A stretch of DNA of 64,000 bases from Streptomyces liliiviolaceus (GTDB lineage Bacteria; Actinomycetota; Actinomycetes; Streptomycetales; Streptomycetaceae). Below the pieces are notes generated by a model. It ran no database searches. It was not told where the DNA came from and saw only the letters and a list, made by a program, of their open reading frames with translations. Positions 40,551 through 49,040 of the stretch are shown here, in pieces. Where the stretch lies: assembly GCF_018070025.1 (NCBI RefSeq), contig NZ_JAGPYQ010000002.1, positions 1,798,001-1,862,000 on the forward strand. The letters are read 5' to 3'. Position 1 is the first letter of the stretch. Every line of letters begins with the position of its first letter. The position numbers were made by a program, and so were the translations under genes.

Positions 40551-42698
40551 ATGGAAAGACGGACCTTCCTCCTGACGGCCGCGGCGGGCAGTGCGGTCGG
40601 CGCCTCCACCGCGGCATCCACCGCGAGCGCGGCCCCGGGCCTCGCGCTCCCGGTCCCCCGGCAGTCCGCCGCGCTCGGCACCACCGGCGCCGACTGGCCC
40701 AAGGTGGGCGGCGACTACGGCAACCAGAACCACTCCACGCTCCAGGACATCACCCCGAAGAACGTCGAACGGCTCGGCGGGGCCTGGCACATCAACCTGG
40801 AGGGCGGCTCCACCAGCGCGTACCAGCAGTGCACGATCGTCGTGCGGGACGGTGTGCTGTACGTCGAGACCACCCAGCAGAACGTCTTCGCGATCGACGG
40901 CAGGACCGGCGAGGTGATCTGGAGTGCCGGCCTCGGCACCGAGACCACCAACATGCGTGGCGTCGCCGTCGCCGAGGGCAAGGTCTTCACCATCTCCGGC
41001 GCCAACATCGTGTACGCCCTCGACCGGCGGACCGGCGCGATCGTCTGGCAGAAGCCGCTGATCGTCGACGACAACGGCGGTGACGACGGCTGCGACAACG
41101 ACAGCGGCCAGTGCGGCGGCAACAGCGGCGGCCTCGCGGGCGCTGTCGTGCACTGGGACGGCCTGGTCTACATCGGCACCGAGGGCTCGACCGCCGGCGC
41201 CCGCGGACGCGGGTACGCGCTGGACGCCCGGACCGGCGCCGTCGTGTGGACCTTCTGGGGTCCGCCGGGACCCGGCGAGTACGGGCACGACACCTGGGAG
41301 GGCGACTCCTGGAAGACCGGCGGCGCGGTCCCCTGGATCCACCCGGCCGTCGACCCCGAACTCGGCCTCGTCTACTGGACGTTCGGCAACCCCTATCCCC
41401 GTACGGACGGGTCCTCGCGCGGGGGCGACAACCTCTTCGCCAACTCGATCGTCGCCATCGACGCCAAGTCCGGCAAGCGGCGCTGGCACTTCCAGTCGGT
41501 CCACCACGACATCTGGGACGCCGACAACGTCATGGCACCGGTCCTCGCCGACCTGCTCGTCGACGGCAGGAAGCGCAAGGTCGTCGTCTACGGCTCGAAG
41601 ACCTGCTGGTACTACGTCCTCGACCGCCGAACCGGTGAGGCCGTGCACGGCATGGAGGAGCGGCCGGTCCCCCAGCACACCCTCCAGAAGACGTCCCCCA
41701 CCCAGCCCTTCCCCGGCGGCGAACCGTTCGTGTCCCCGTACCCGGAGCTGGACAAGACGACCCGGCCCGTCCCCTTCTATCCGACGGGCGGCCTGTACGA
41801 GGTCTTCTGGGACCGGGCCACCATCATCTTCCCGGGAGCGGGCGGCGGCGCCGACTGGGGCTTCCCCTCCTTCAGCCCGCGGACCGGATACGTCTACGTC
41901 GGCTACGGGCTCGTCAACTCGTCCTACTCCAACACCCGTGGCGGCCGGGTCAACACGGCCCGGCCCCTCGGCGAGCTGTTCGGCGGCGGTCTGGTCGCGA
42001 TGGACCCGCGCACCAACACGGTCGCCTGGCGCAAGGAGGGCCCGTGGTCGCTGGCGCACGGCAACGGCGTCCTCACCACCGCCGGCCGTCTCCTCTTCCA
42101 GGGCCGCCCGGACGGCGTCCTCGAAGCGATGGACGACACCGACGGCAGGACCCTGTGGACCTGGCAGTGCGGCGCCGGGGTCAACACCGTTCCCGTGAGC
42201 TACGAGATCGACGGCGAGCAGTACATCGCCGTGCTGGCCGGAGGCAACGGCCTCCCCTTCCCCGACATCCCGCGGGGCGACCACCTCTGGGCGTTCAAAC
42301 TCGGCGGCACGGTGGGCCAGGCTCCCGCGCCCACTCCCCCGTCCCGCCGCAACCAGATCCGTACCGCCGCGGTGACCGGGGCGGCGGCACACGACACCGT
42401 CACGCTCGGCCGCGTCTGGAACACCTCCACGGGCGCGCCCGGAACCACCGAGAACACGGTCGCCCAGAACGCCATGGCACCCCAGCACCTGACGGTCCCG
42501 GCCGGTACCACCGTCACCTTCACCAACCCCGCCGACAACGCGCAGGCCCATGGCGCGGTCGCGTTCTTCGACGCGGAGTTCGACACGGGGCTGCTGATGC
42601 CGGGCCAGTCGTACACGTACACCTTCGGCAGGGCCGGCGAGTACTTCTACAACGACCCGGTCTTCCCCCAGTCCACCGGCAAGATCGTCGTCCGGTGA
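40551..42698 (+). CDS. Secreted PQQ-type quinoprotein with C-terminal cupredoxin-like domain
   Basis: This 715-aa exported protein has a Tat-like signal (RRTFLLTAAAGS, cleaved around residues 27-30). An eight-bladed beta-propeller of the PQQ-dependent dehydrogenase type follows (about 45-580), with Trp-docking repeats such as DGRTGEVIWSA, DRRTGAIVWQ, DARTGAVVWTF and DDTDGRTLWTW. A C-terminal cupredoxin fold lies at about 620-715 (PAGTTVTFTNPAD, then AGEYFYNDPVF). The Cys, His and Met expected in the copper loop are replaced by Tyr, Pro and Gln/Ser, so a type 1 copper site is unlikely. PQQ genes are absent nearby, so the cofactor is uncertain. A coupled ThuA gene lies 29 bases downstream. Confidence 0.85.
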   Translation: MERRTFLLTAAAGSAVGASTAASTASAAPGLALPVPRQSAALGTTGADWPKVGGDYGNQNHSTLQDITPKNVERLGGAWHINLEGGSTSAYQQCTIVVRDGVLYVETTQQNVFAIDGRTGEVIWSAGLGTETTNMRGVAVAEGKVFTISGANIVYALDRRTGAIVWQKPLIVDDNGGDDGCDNDSGQCGGNSGGLAGAVVHWDGLVYIGTEGSTAGARGRGYALDARTGAVVWTFWGPPGPGEYGHDTWEGDSWKTGGAVPWIHPAVDPELGLVYWTFGNPYPRTDGSSRGGDNLFANSIVAIDAKSGKRRWHFQSVHHDIWDADNVMAPVLADLLVDGRKRKVVVYGSKTCWYYVLDRRTGEAVHGMEERPVPQHTLQKTSPTQPFPGGEPFVSPYPELDKTTRPVPFYPTGGLYEVFWDRATIIFPGAGGGADWGFPSFSPRTGYVYVGYGLVNSSYSNTRGGRVNTARPLGELFGGGLVAMDPRTNTVAWRKEGPWSLAHGNGVLTTAGRLLFQGRPDGVLEAMDDTDGRTLWTWQCGAGVNTVPVSYEIDGEQYIAVLAGGNGLPFPDIPRGDHLWAFKLGGTVGQAPAPTPPSRRNQIRTAAVTGAAAHDTVTLGRVWNTSTGAPGTTENTVAQNAMAPQHLTVPAGTTVTFTNPADNAQAHGAVAFFDAEFDTGLLMPGQSYTYTFGRAGEYFYNDPVFPQSTGKIVVR

Positions 42699-42727
42699 AT
42701 CGCCGTCCAGGGAGAGGGTCGGTCACC

Positions 42728-43744
42728 ATGACATCAAGAGCACGTGCGGCGCGTACGGCCGTGTCCGTGGTCGCCGCCGTCGGTGCCACGCTCCTCATCG
42801 CGCTGGCCGCCTTCTTCGGTCTTCAGCAGGAGGGGGACGTGCGGGGCGAAGGGACATCGGGGAGCGCGCAACACACGTCGGCCGCATCGGAGTTGGGCAG
42901 TCCGGACTACGGCGTCTGCCGTGGCGTGAGTGCCAAGTGCTACCACGACTGGGGGAACTTCTCCCCGGGCACGGACGGCTACCGGGTGCTCCTCTACACG
43001 CGGACCGCCGGGCCCCGGCACGCCAACCTCGGCCCCGCGCTCGGCACCGGACTCAACCCGCCGCTCGCCGACACCAACGTCGTCCAGAACGCCCTGGTCG
43101 AACTGGGCAGGGAGCACGGCTTCACCGTCGACTGGACCGAGGACGTCACCCAACTCGCCACACCGGCGCGGCTCTTCCGGTACAACGCCGTCGTCTTCTA
43201 CTCCACCAGCCGCGACGCCCTCGACGACGCCGCGCAGACCTCCCTGCGCCAGTACATCCGCGGCGGCGGCGGTTTCGCCGGCATCCACAACGCCTTCGGC
43301 ACGGAGTACAACTGGCCCTGGTACGAGGGTCTGCTGGGCGGCGCCAACTTCTACGACCACGGACCCGAGCAACCGGGCGAGGTCGTCGTACAGAACCGGC
43401 GCGACTCCTCCACCGCCGGGCTGCCGGCCCGCTGGGGCTTCTCCGACGAGTGGTACAACCTCGTCCCGGCCCCTTCGGAGGTCCGGGTCCTGGCCACCGT
43501 CGACGAGTCCACGCTGACCGAGGGCGTCACGGGGAACCAGGGACACCCCGGCCATGGCAGGAACCACCCGGTCGCCTGGTGCCAGTACTACGACGGCGGA
43601 CGGGCCTGGCTCACCACGCTCGGCCATGACGCCGCGGCCTTCTCGACGGACGGTTCGTTCCCCGGCGCCGAACAGTTCCGCAAGCTGATCCTCGGCGGCA
43701 TCGAGTCCGCCATGGGCAGGGAGCCGTTCTGCCGGGCGGGCTGA
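42728..43744 (+). CDS. Secreted ThuA-domain protein
   Basis: This 338-aa protein has an N-terminal signal or anchor helix (about residues 10-32, VSVVAAVGATLLIALAAFF) and a ThuA-like glutamine-amidotransferase fold from about 70. The conserved blocks YRVLLYTRTAGPRHANL, YNAVVFYSTS, YIRGGGGFAGIHNAF and the closing NHPVAWCQYYDGGRAW with TLGHD are all present. ThuA proteins accompany sugar and trehalose-type oxidoreductases, but their reaction is not settled. It follows the quinoprotein gene by 29 bases with GGGAGAGGG upstream of the ATG, so the two are likely co-secreted partners in oxidation of an extracellular sugar or alcohol. Confidence 0.85.
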   Translation: MTSRARAARTAVSVVAAVGATLLIALAAFFGLQQEGDVRGEGTSGSAQHTSAASELGSPDYGVCRGVSAKCYHDWGNFSPGTDGYRVLLYTRTAGPRHANLGPALGTGLNPPLADTNVVQNALVELGREHGFTVDWTEDVTQLATPARLFRYNAVVFYSTSRDALDDAAQTSLRQYIRGGGGFAGIHNAFGTEYNWPWYEGLLGGANFYDHGPEQPGEVVVQNRRDSSTAGLPARWGFSDEWYNLVPAPSEVRVLATVDESTLTEGVTGNQGHPGHGRNHPVAWCQYYDGGRAWLTTLGHDAAAFSTDGSFPGAEQFRKLILGGIESAMGREPFCRAG

Positions 43745-43846
43745 CTCGTTCCGCCGGGCGGGGCGACTCACTCCTGCGCGGGACCGGTTGATCCATTTCG
43801 CCGAATTCCCGTGCATCCTGCAAGGAAAGCGTGGAAGAAGGCGAAG

Positions 43847-45040
43847 ATGAGATCTTCCATGGATGACGGGATCGCCGCCGACTTCTACGACTTCGAGTCC
43901 GCGCTGTCGGACGAGGAACGCAAGATCCTGCTGAAGACACGCGCGTTCATGCACGACGAGGTCAAGCCCCTGGTGAACGAGAACTGGGCCGCGGGCACCT
44001 TTCCCGAGGAACTGATCACCAAGTTCCGCGAGAGCGGCCTGGTGGGGCTGTCGTACGAGGGCTACGGCGAGCACCGTCCCGCGGTGAGCCATCTGCTGAC
44101 CGGGATGATGGCGCTGGAGATGAGCCGGGTGGACGCGTCCGTCGCCACGTTCTTCGGCGTGCACACCGGCCTGGCCATGTACTCCGTCCACGCCGGAGGC
44201 AGCCAGGAGCAGCGGGACCGCTGGCTGCCCGGCATGGCCGCCATGGACACCATCGGGGCGTTCGCCCTGACGGAACCGCTCGACGGATCCGACGTGGCGG
44301 CCGGTATGGGCACCACGGCCGAGCGGCAGGGCGACACCTGGGTCCTCAACGGCGCCAAGCGCTGGATCGGCAATGCCACCTTCGCCGACCATGTCGTGGT
44401 CTGGGCGAGGGACCTCGCGGACGAGCAGGTCAAGGGGTTCGTCGTCGGCAAGGGCACGCCGGGCTTCGTCACGGAGAAGATCGCGAACAAGATCTCCCTG
44501 CGGATCGTCGAGAACGCCGACATCACCCTGACCGACGTCAGGGTGCCGGAGGCCGACCGGCTCCAGAACGTCGAGTCCTTCCGCGACGTCGCGGAGGTGC
44601 TGCGCGCCACCCGCAGCGGGGTCGCCTGGCAGGCGCTGGGGGTGATGATCGGCGCGTACGAGCTGGCGCTCGCCTATGCCACCGAGCGCGAGCAGTTCGG
44701 GCGGCCGCTCGCCGGTTTCCAGCTCGTACAGGATCTGCTGGTCAAGAGCCTCGGCAACATCACCGCCTGCTGGGGCATGCTGCTGCAGCTCGCCCGGCTG
44801 CAGGACTCGGGCGTGTTCAAGGACCAGCACTCCTCGCTGGCCAAGGCCCATGTCACGGCGCGTATGCGCGAGGTCGTCGGCTGGGCCCGGGAGATCTTCG
44901 GCGGCAACGGGATCGTGCTGGACTACGACGTGGCCCGCTTCTTCTCGGACGCGGAGGCCATCTACTCCTTCGAGGGGACCCGGGAGATGAACACGCTCAT
45001 CGTCGGGAAGGCGGTCACCGGCGAGAGCGCGTTCGTCTGA
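43847..45040 (+). CDS. Acyl-CoA dehydrogenase, glutaryl-CoA dehydrogenase-like
   Basis: This FAD enzyme of the acyl-CoA dehydrogenase family (397 aa from the ATG at 43847; ATGs at 43811 and 43859 are alternatives) has an N-terminal helical domain, a middle beta domain (GAFALTEPLDGSDVA and WVLNGAKRWIGNAT) and a C-terminal four-helix domain. The catalytic base is the Glu in YSFEGTREMN, the position used by glutaryl-CoA dehydrogenase. The closing TLIVGKAVTGESAF also matches that subfamily rather than short- or long-chain types. It may oxidise glutaryl-CoA or a related dicarboxylyl-CoA to crotonyl-CoA. It stands alone, and a 15-bp repeat follows it. Confidence 0.87.
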   Translation: MRSSMDDGIAADFYDFESALSDEERKILLKTRAFMHDEVKPLVNENWAAGTFPEELITKFRESGLVGLSYEGYGEHRPAVSHLLTGMMALEMSRVDASVATFFGVHTGLAMYSVHAGGSQEQRDRWLPGMAAMDTIGAFALTEPLDGSDVAAGMGTTAERQGDTWVLNGAKRWIGNATFADHVVVWARDLADEQVKGFVVGKGTPGFVTEKIANKISLRIVENADITLTDVRVPEADRLQNVESFRDVAEVLRATRSGVAWQALGVMIGAYELALAYATEREQFGRPLAGFQLVQDLLVKSLGNITACWGMLLQLARLQDSGVFKDQHSSLAKAHVTARMREVVGWAREIFGGNGIVLDYDVARFFSDAEAIYSFEGTREMNTLIVGKAVTGESAFV

Positions 45041-45053
45041 GGCGTGCCGTTCG

Positions 45054-45128
45054 GGGGCCAGGCGTACTGGGGCCTGGTGTGCTGGGGCCAGGCGTACTGG
45101 GACCTGGTGTGCTGGGACCTGGTGTCCG
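45054..45128 (+). repeat. Five-unit 15-bp tandem repeat
   Basis: Five 15-bp units alternate between GGGGCCAGGCGTACT and GGGGCCTGGTGTGCT forms (starting at 45054, 45069, 45084, 45099 and 45114). The A-B-A-B'-B' order suggests duplication of a 30-bp pair. The block is in frame with the downstream GNAT gene and free of stops, but starts 32 bases or more before its likely start codon. Confidence 0.75.
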
Positions 45129-45160
45129 GACGGCGATCTCCTGCCTGTAATACTCGCCTG

Positions 45161-45655
45161 ATGAACCGGAGCGTTACAGGCAGGGGTGGCTCGATCTCGG
45201 TACGCCGGGCCACCGCGCGGGACGCCAAACGGCTCACGCGGCTCGTGCGCGGTTCACGCGCCTACGAGGGCCAGTACGCGGCCATGGTGGCGGGCTACCG
45301 GGTCGGTCCCGACTACATCGAGACCCACCGCGTGTTCGTGGCCGTCACCACCGCGGAGGGACACGAGGGCCAGGTGCTCGGGTTCTACTCACTCGTCCTC
45401 GCCCCGCCGGAACTGGACCTGATGTTCGTCGCCGATCAGGCACAGGGACGCGGGGTGGGACGGCTGCTCGTGGCGCACATGACGGCCGAGGCCCGGGCGG
45501 CCGGGCTCGACCGGGTCCGTGTGGTGTCGCATCCCCCCGCCGAGGGTTTCTACCGCAGTGTGGGCGCGGTGCACGTCGGGACCGCGTCGGCGACACCGCC
45601 CGCGGTGGTGTGGGACCGGCCCGAGCTGGAGTTCCACATTCCTACTTACGAGTAG
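45161..45655 (+). CDS. GNAT-family N-acetyltransferase
   Basis: This 164-aa acetyltransferase has the acetyl-CoA binding motif V/I-x-x-x-x-Q-x-x-G-x-G as LMFVADQAQGRGVGRLLVAHM (about residues 87-107, pyrophosphate loop Q-x-x-G-x-G). The core ends with AEGFYRSVGAVHVG. The acceptor, an amine on a metabolite or protein, is unknown. The ATG at 45161 is preferred because the frame upstream is the 15-bp repeat. No ribosome site is obvious before it, and TAATAC lies eight bases upstream, so the gene may be read from a leaderless transcript. The next gene, SRPBCC, starts 39 bases downstream. Confidence 0.85.
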   Translation: MNRSVTGRGGSISVRRATARDAKRLTRLVRGSRAYEGQYAAMVAGYRVGPDYIETHRVFVAVTTAEGHEGQVLGFYSLVLAPPELDLMFVADQAQGRGVGRLLVAHMTAEARAAGLDRVRVVSHPPAEGFYRSVGAVHVGTASATPPAVVWDRPELEFHIPTYE

Positions 45656-45693
45656 ACTCCCGGGTAACTTCTGCGCCCACGGAGAGAGTGCCC

Positions 45694-46203
45694 ATGCCCC
45701 GCACGTTCACCGTCACTCGCGACATCCTGGTCGAGGCATCACCCTCGACGGTCTACGACCAGGTCAGCCGACTCTCGCAGATGGGCCGCTGGAGCCCCGA
45801 GAACCTGGGCGCGACCGTCCCGGGCGGGGACGCGCCGGCCCAGGCCGGGATGGTCTTCGAGGGGCACAACAAACGTCGGGGCTTCCGCTGGACGACCCGC
45901 TGCACGGTCACCGCGGCGGATCCCGGCAGCCGCCTCGCCTTCCGCGTCCACGCGATCGGAATCCGGCGTCCGCGCCTCAAGGCACCCATCGCCACCTGGG
46001 AGTACCGGTTCGAGGCGGAGGACGGCGGCACCCGGGTGACGGAGACCTGGACCGACGACCGTCGCTCCTGGCCCACGTTCGTCGCCAACGCCTTCGACCG
46101 CGTGGCCACCGGCGGCAAGACCTTCGCCGTCTTCCAGGTCGGCAACATCGACAGAACCCTGCGCAACCTCAAGCGGGAGCTGGAGGCACCGGCCCGCCCC
46201 TGA
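45694..46203 (+). CDS. SRPBCC (START-like) family protein
   Basis: This 169-aa protein has the START/Bet v1-like fold used for lipid or polyketide binding. It has the N-terminal strand VTRDILVEASPSTVYDQVSRLSQMGRWSP, a long central sheet (WEYRFEAEDGGTRVTETW) and a C-terminal helix (VFQVGNIDRTLRNLKREL). It lacks a signal peptide. Enzyme members cyclise polyketides and non-enzymes bind hydrophobic ligands, and this one is close to the generic group. It lies 39 bases after the GNAT gene, with GGAGAG before the ATG, and is followed by a bidirectional hairpin at 46221. Confidence 0.82.
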   Translation: MPRTFTVTRDILVEASPSTVYDQVSRLSQMGRWSPENLGATVPGGDAPAQAGMVFEGHNKRRGFRWTTRCTVTAADPGSRLAFRVHAIGIRRPRLKAPIATWEYRFEAEDGGTRVTETWTDDRRSWPTFVANAFDRVATGGKTFAVFQVGNIDRTLRNLKRELEAPARP

Positions 46204-46220
46204 GCAGCCTCAGGCGTTCT

Positions 46221-46239
46221 CGGCGCGTGCGACGCGCCG
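46221..46239. terminator. Bidirectional terminator hairpin
   Basis: CGGCGCGT (46221-46228) and ACGCGCCG (46232-46239) form a perfect 8-bp stem with a 3-base loop between the converging SRPBCC and flavin oxidoreductase genes. It can end transcription from both sides. Confidence 0.7.
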
Positions 46240-46246
46240 GCCGGTG

Positions 46247-47320
46247 TCAGGCGCTGTACTGGTGTGCCGGATAGGTCAGGTATCCGGCGTCGCCGCCCTG
46301 GTAGTAGGTCGCCTCGTCGACGGGGGCGATGGGCACGCCCGTGCGCAGGCGTTCCACCAGGTCGGGGTTGGCGATGAAGGCGCGGCCGAAGCTGATGAGG
46401 TCGGCTCCGAGGCCGAGCCAGTGGTCGGCGTCCGACCGGCCGGTCTGCTTGGGTCCCATGGGGAGGACCGGGTTCATGACGAGCGTGCCGGGCCAGGCGC
46501 GGCGCAGCGCCACCAGGACCTCTTCCTCCGCGGTCGCCTCGATGTGCACGTACGCCAGGTCCAGGCGTGCCAACTCGGCGAGCAGAGCGGTGTAGAGGTC
46601 GACGACCTCCGTCTCCTCCACTCCCCAGAAGGTCCCGCCCGGCGAGAGCCGGATGCCGGTGCGTGCCGCGCCGACGGCCTCGACGGTCGCGGACACCGCC
46701 TCGACGGCGAACCTGATGCGGTGGGCCACGGAGCCGCCGTAGCCGTCCGTGCGCAGGTTGGCGTTGGAGGAGAGGAACTGCGAGATCAGGTATCCGTTGG
46801 CGCCGTGCAGTTCCACGCCGTCGAATCCCGCGTCCACGGCGCGGCGGGCCGCGTCGCCGTAGGAGCGGGCGTGCTCCGGCACCTCCGAGGTCTCCAGTGC
46901 GCGGGGCACGGGCGCGGACTGGGGTCCGGTCGGCGTGAACACCTCGCCGACCGCGGCCACGGCCGACGGTCCGACCGGCTGCGTACCCGTGGTGTCGGGG
47001 TGCGAGACGCGCCCGCCGTGCATGAGCTGGGCGAAGATCCGTCCGCCGTTGGCGTGCACGGCATCCGTCACCGGCCGCCACGACGCCTCCTGCTCATCGG
47101 TGTGCAGGCCCGGCGTACCCGGGTTGGACTGCCCGATCGAACTGGGCTGGACGCCCTCGGTCACGATCAGCCCGGCGCTCGCCCGCTGAGCGTAGTAGGT
47201 GGCCATCGACGGCGTGGCCAGACCACCGGCGGCGGCCCTCACCCGGGTCATCGGGGCCATCACCACTCGGTTGGGCAGCGTCAGGGCACCGAGGTCGTAA
47301 CGCTGGAACAGGCTCGTCAC
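46247..47320 (-). CDS. NADH:flavin oxidoreductase / Old Yellow Enzyme-type alkene reductase
   Basis: This 357-aa FMN enzyme of the Old Yellow Enzyme family reduces activated C=C bonds of enals, enones or nitro compounds. The FMN barrel starts LTLPNRVVMAPMTR (about residues 13-26). The substrate-binding His-x-x-Asn is in VELHGANGYLISQF (about 169-182), and the C-terminal FMN phosphate site is visible as ISFGRAFIANPDL (about 313-325). The start is a GTG at 47320 with GGAG upstream. It diverges from a MerR gene across 129 bases with a palindrome at 47377, and a second GCCCGG palindrome at 47344 lies in its leader. Redox or electrophile stress is the likely inducer. Confidence 0.92.
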   Translation of the reverse strand: MTSLFQRYDLGALTLPNRVVMAPMTRVRAAAGGLATPSMATYYAQRASAGLIVTEGVQPSSIGQSNPGTPGLHTDEQEASWRPVTDAVHANGGRIFAQLMHGGRVSHPDTTGTQPVGPSAVAAVGEVFTPTGPQSAPVPRALETSEVPEHARSYGDAARRAVDAGFDGVELHGANGYLISQFLSSNANLRTDGYGGSVAHRIRFAVEAVSATVEAVGAARTGIRLSPGGTFWGVEETEVVDLYTALLAELARLDLAYVHIEATAEEEVLVALRRAWPGTLVMNPVLPMGPKQTGRSDADHWLGLGADLISFGRAFIANPDLVERLRTGVPIAPVDEATYYQGGDAGYLTYPAHQYSA

Positions 47321-47376
47321 TTGCGACTCCTTCGCGATCCGTGGCCCGGGTACCGGGCACAGCGGTTACGCTAAAA

Positions 47377-47394
47377 CCTGACATTGACGTCAGG
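47377..47394. promoter_or_regulatory. MerR-type operator between the OYE and MerR genes
   Basis: CCTGAC and GTCAGG (47377-47382 and 47389-47394) are inverted repeats with a 6-base centre containing TTGAC. An 18-bp dyad in a divergent promoter fits MerR operators, which sit between over-spaced -35 and -10 elements. On the minus strand TTGCCC and TTAGCG flank it about 19 bases apart. Confidence 0.5.
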
Positions 47395-47449
47395 GGCAAG
47401 TGTTGTGACCCAGGTAACAGTGGGACGCGAGGAGAGCGGGGAGAAGGTC

Positions 47450-47833
47450 ATGCGTATCGGGGAGCTCGCCGAGCGGGCCGGTGTCAGCGTCCGGTCGTTG
47501 CGGTACTACGAGGAACAGAAGCTGCTCACCAGCACCCGCAGCGCGAGCGGACAGCGGCACTACACGGACGACGAGATCGAACGCGTCAGGTTCATCCAGA
47601 ACCTCTACGCGGCCGGCCTGTCCAGCCGGACCATCGCCGAACTGCTGCCCTGCGTCGACTCACCCAGCGAGGAGAACTCCGACGCCGCCCTCGACCGCAT
47701 GGGCCAGGAACGCGACCGGCTCACCACGCACATCGTGGAACTCGTCCAGACCCGCGACGCGCTCGACCAGCTGATGACCTCGGCGCGGGCGCACCGCGAC
47801 CAGCTCCAGGCGGCCTCGGCGGCCGGCGTCTGA
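47450..47833 (+). CDS. MerR-family transcriptional regulator
   Basis: This 127-aa MerR-type activator has the N-terminal winged helix (MRIGELAERAGVSVRSLRYYEEQKLL, residues 1-26), wing sequences QRHYTDDEIERVRFIQNLYAAGLS and a long C-terminal dimerisation coiled coil (about 80-115). It has no Cys near the C terminus, so it is not a metal or redox sensor of the classical type. It resembles members next to oxidoreductases and most likely controls the Old Yellow Enzyme gene. The ATG at 47450 has GAGAAGG just before it. A longer in-frame start at 47384 falls inside the operator and is rejected. Confidence 0.9.
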   Translation: MRIGELAERAGVSVRSLRYYEEQKLLTSTRSASGQRHYTDDEIERVRFIQNLYAAGLSSRTIAELLPCVDSPSEENSDAALDRMGQERDRLTTHIVELVQTRDALDQLMTSARAHRDQLQAASAAGV

Positions 47834-47877
47834 CGGTCGCACACCCGCCCGCGTCCTGCTCCTGCCCGCGCGTAACG

Positions 47878-48852
47878 TCACTTGGACTCGATCCGGCCCA
47901 ATGGGGCGGCATCCTCGGCGAGGGCCTCGCGCACCGCCGTCCAGCTGTCGTCCTCGATGCCGAGCGCATGGCGGAGGTAGGCCCAGGTGACCCGCTGCAC
48001 CAGGCCGACCCGCTCGGGGTTCTCGTCCGTCGTCTCCTGGACCTCGTAGCCGGCGATCCCGCCGAGCGAGTGTTCCGCCCCGAACAGGGTGAGCAGGCTC
48101 TTGTCACCCGGGCTCAGGAAGTACGGGTCGGCGAGCCACTCCGGCCCCCGGACGGACAGCGGGGAGTCGTCCCGGTCCCCGACGACCACGAGGGCCGGCG
48201 CGGTCATGTGCGCGAAGTCCGGGTTCATGAACGGGAAGCGCTCGGCCGCGAACGGCGTCAGGTCGGCTCCGCCCTTTCCCGCCGTGGCCAGCAGCACGCC
48301 CGCCTTGATCCGCGCGTCGGAGAGGTCCGCTTCCTTCTTGCTCACCGGATCCAGGACCCGCAGACCCAGCAGATTGCCCGCGGTCTGGCCGCCGAAGGAG
48401 TGTCCGGCCACGGCGATACGGGACCGGTCGAGACGGCCGCCGAGACCGGGAACGGCCGCCTCCAGCAGATCGAGCCGGTCGAGAACCCGCTTCACGTCCT
48501 CGACGCGGTGACGCCAGATCCGCGGCGTACGGGGATCGTCCTGGGCGAGGCCCACGGTGCGGGAGTCGAGGTGGGTGGGCTGGACGACGACGAAGCCGTG
48601 AGCGGCCCAGAAGTCGGCCAGGGGGCCGTAGCCGTCGAGCGACGACCCGAAGCCGTGCGAGAGGACGACGATCGGCAGCCCGCTCCCGGTGACCGGCGCG
48701 GAGATCCGCACCCGGAGGTCCGCGCCACGGCCGGGCGCGTCCAGCACCAACGGTTTCACCGAGACGACGGGGGTGGGTGCGAGTACGGGTGCGGATGCGG
48801 ATGCGGATGCAGCCGATGCGCTTGACGGAGTTGACGGAGTTGATGCAGTCAC
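47878..48852 (-). CDS. Alpha/beta hydrolase (PET-hydrolase / chlorophyllase-like)
   Basis: This 324-aa alpha/beta hydrolase has the oxyanion HGFG (VLSHGFGSSLDGYG), the nucleophile motif AGHSFGGQTAG (Ser about 158), an Asp in VVGDRDDSPL and a His in FGAEHSLGG. The fold resembles dienelactone hydrolase and Streptomyces lipases. The GTG at 48852 is preceded by GAGGA. The first 35 residues are a low-complexity Ser/Ala/Thr/Pro run made by 6- and 9-bp repeats (for example GGATGC copies near 48792), with no clear signal peptide, so it may be cytoplasmic. It diverges from a TetR gene, which probably represses it through the twin GGGAC boxes between them. Confidence 0.82.
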   Translation of the reverse strand: MTASTPSTPSSASAASASASAPVLAPTPVVSVKPLVLDAPGRGADLRVRISAPVTGSGLPIVVLSHGFGSSLDGYGPLADFWAAHGFVVVQPTHLDSRTVGLAQDDPRTPRIWRHRVEDVKRVLDRLDLLEAAVPGLGGRLDRSRIAVAGHSFGGQTAGNLLGLRVLDPVSKKEADLSDARIKAGVLLATAGKGGADLTPFAAERFPFMNPDFAHMTAPALVVVGDRDDSPLSVRGPEWLADPYFLSPGDKSLLTLFGAEHSLGGIAGYEVQETTDENPERVGLVQRVTWAYLRHALGIEDDSWTAVREALAEDAAPLGRIESK

Positions 48853-48936
48853 GGGGATTTTCCTCTTCCGACCGTCCGGACGTGCTGACTCTGCGCGATT
48901 GGCCACCAGTCCCCCCACCTGCAATGATGGGGAAAT

Positions 48937-48983
48937 GGGACACTGTCCCGCATTGACGTCGAACATACGGGACGTCGTCCCGT
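48937..48983. promoter_or_regulatory. Twin TetR operators
   Basis: Two copies of GGGAC-N3-GTCCC occur, at 48937-48949 and 48969-48981. The second extends to the 17-bp palindrome ACGGGACGTCGTCCCGT (48967-48983). Their centres are 32 bp apart, three helical turns. They lie between the hydrolase and TetR genes and overlap the AT-rich stretch GTTTAGTAAAG, where the TetR promoter should be. Autorepression and repression of the hydrolase are likely. Confidence 0.75.
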
Positions 48984-49040
48984 TTAGTAAAGTCGGCAGC
49001 GAGAGCCGACAGTGGTGCCGACAGCGACAGGGACGGTGTG

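Noticed and set aside
47384..47449. Longer MerR start at 47384
   Set aside because: It falls inside the probable operator and adds residues not seen in MerR proteins.
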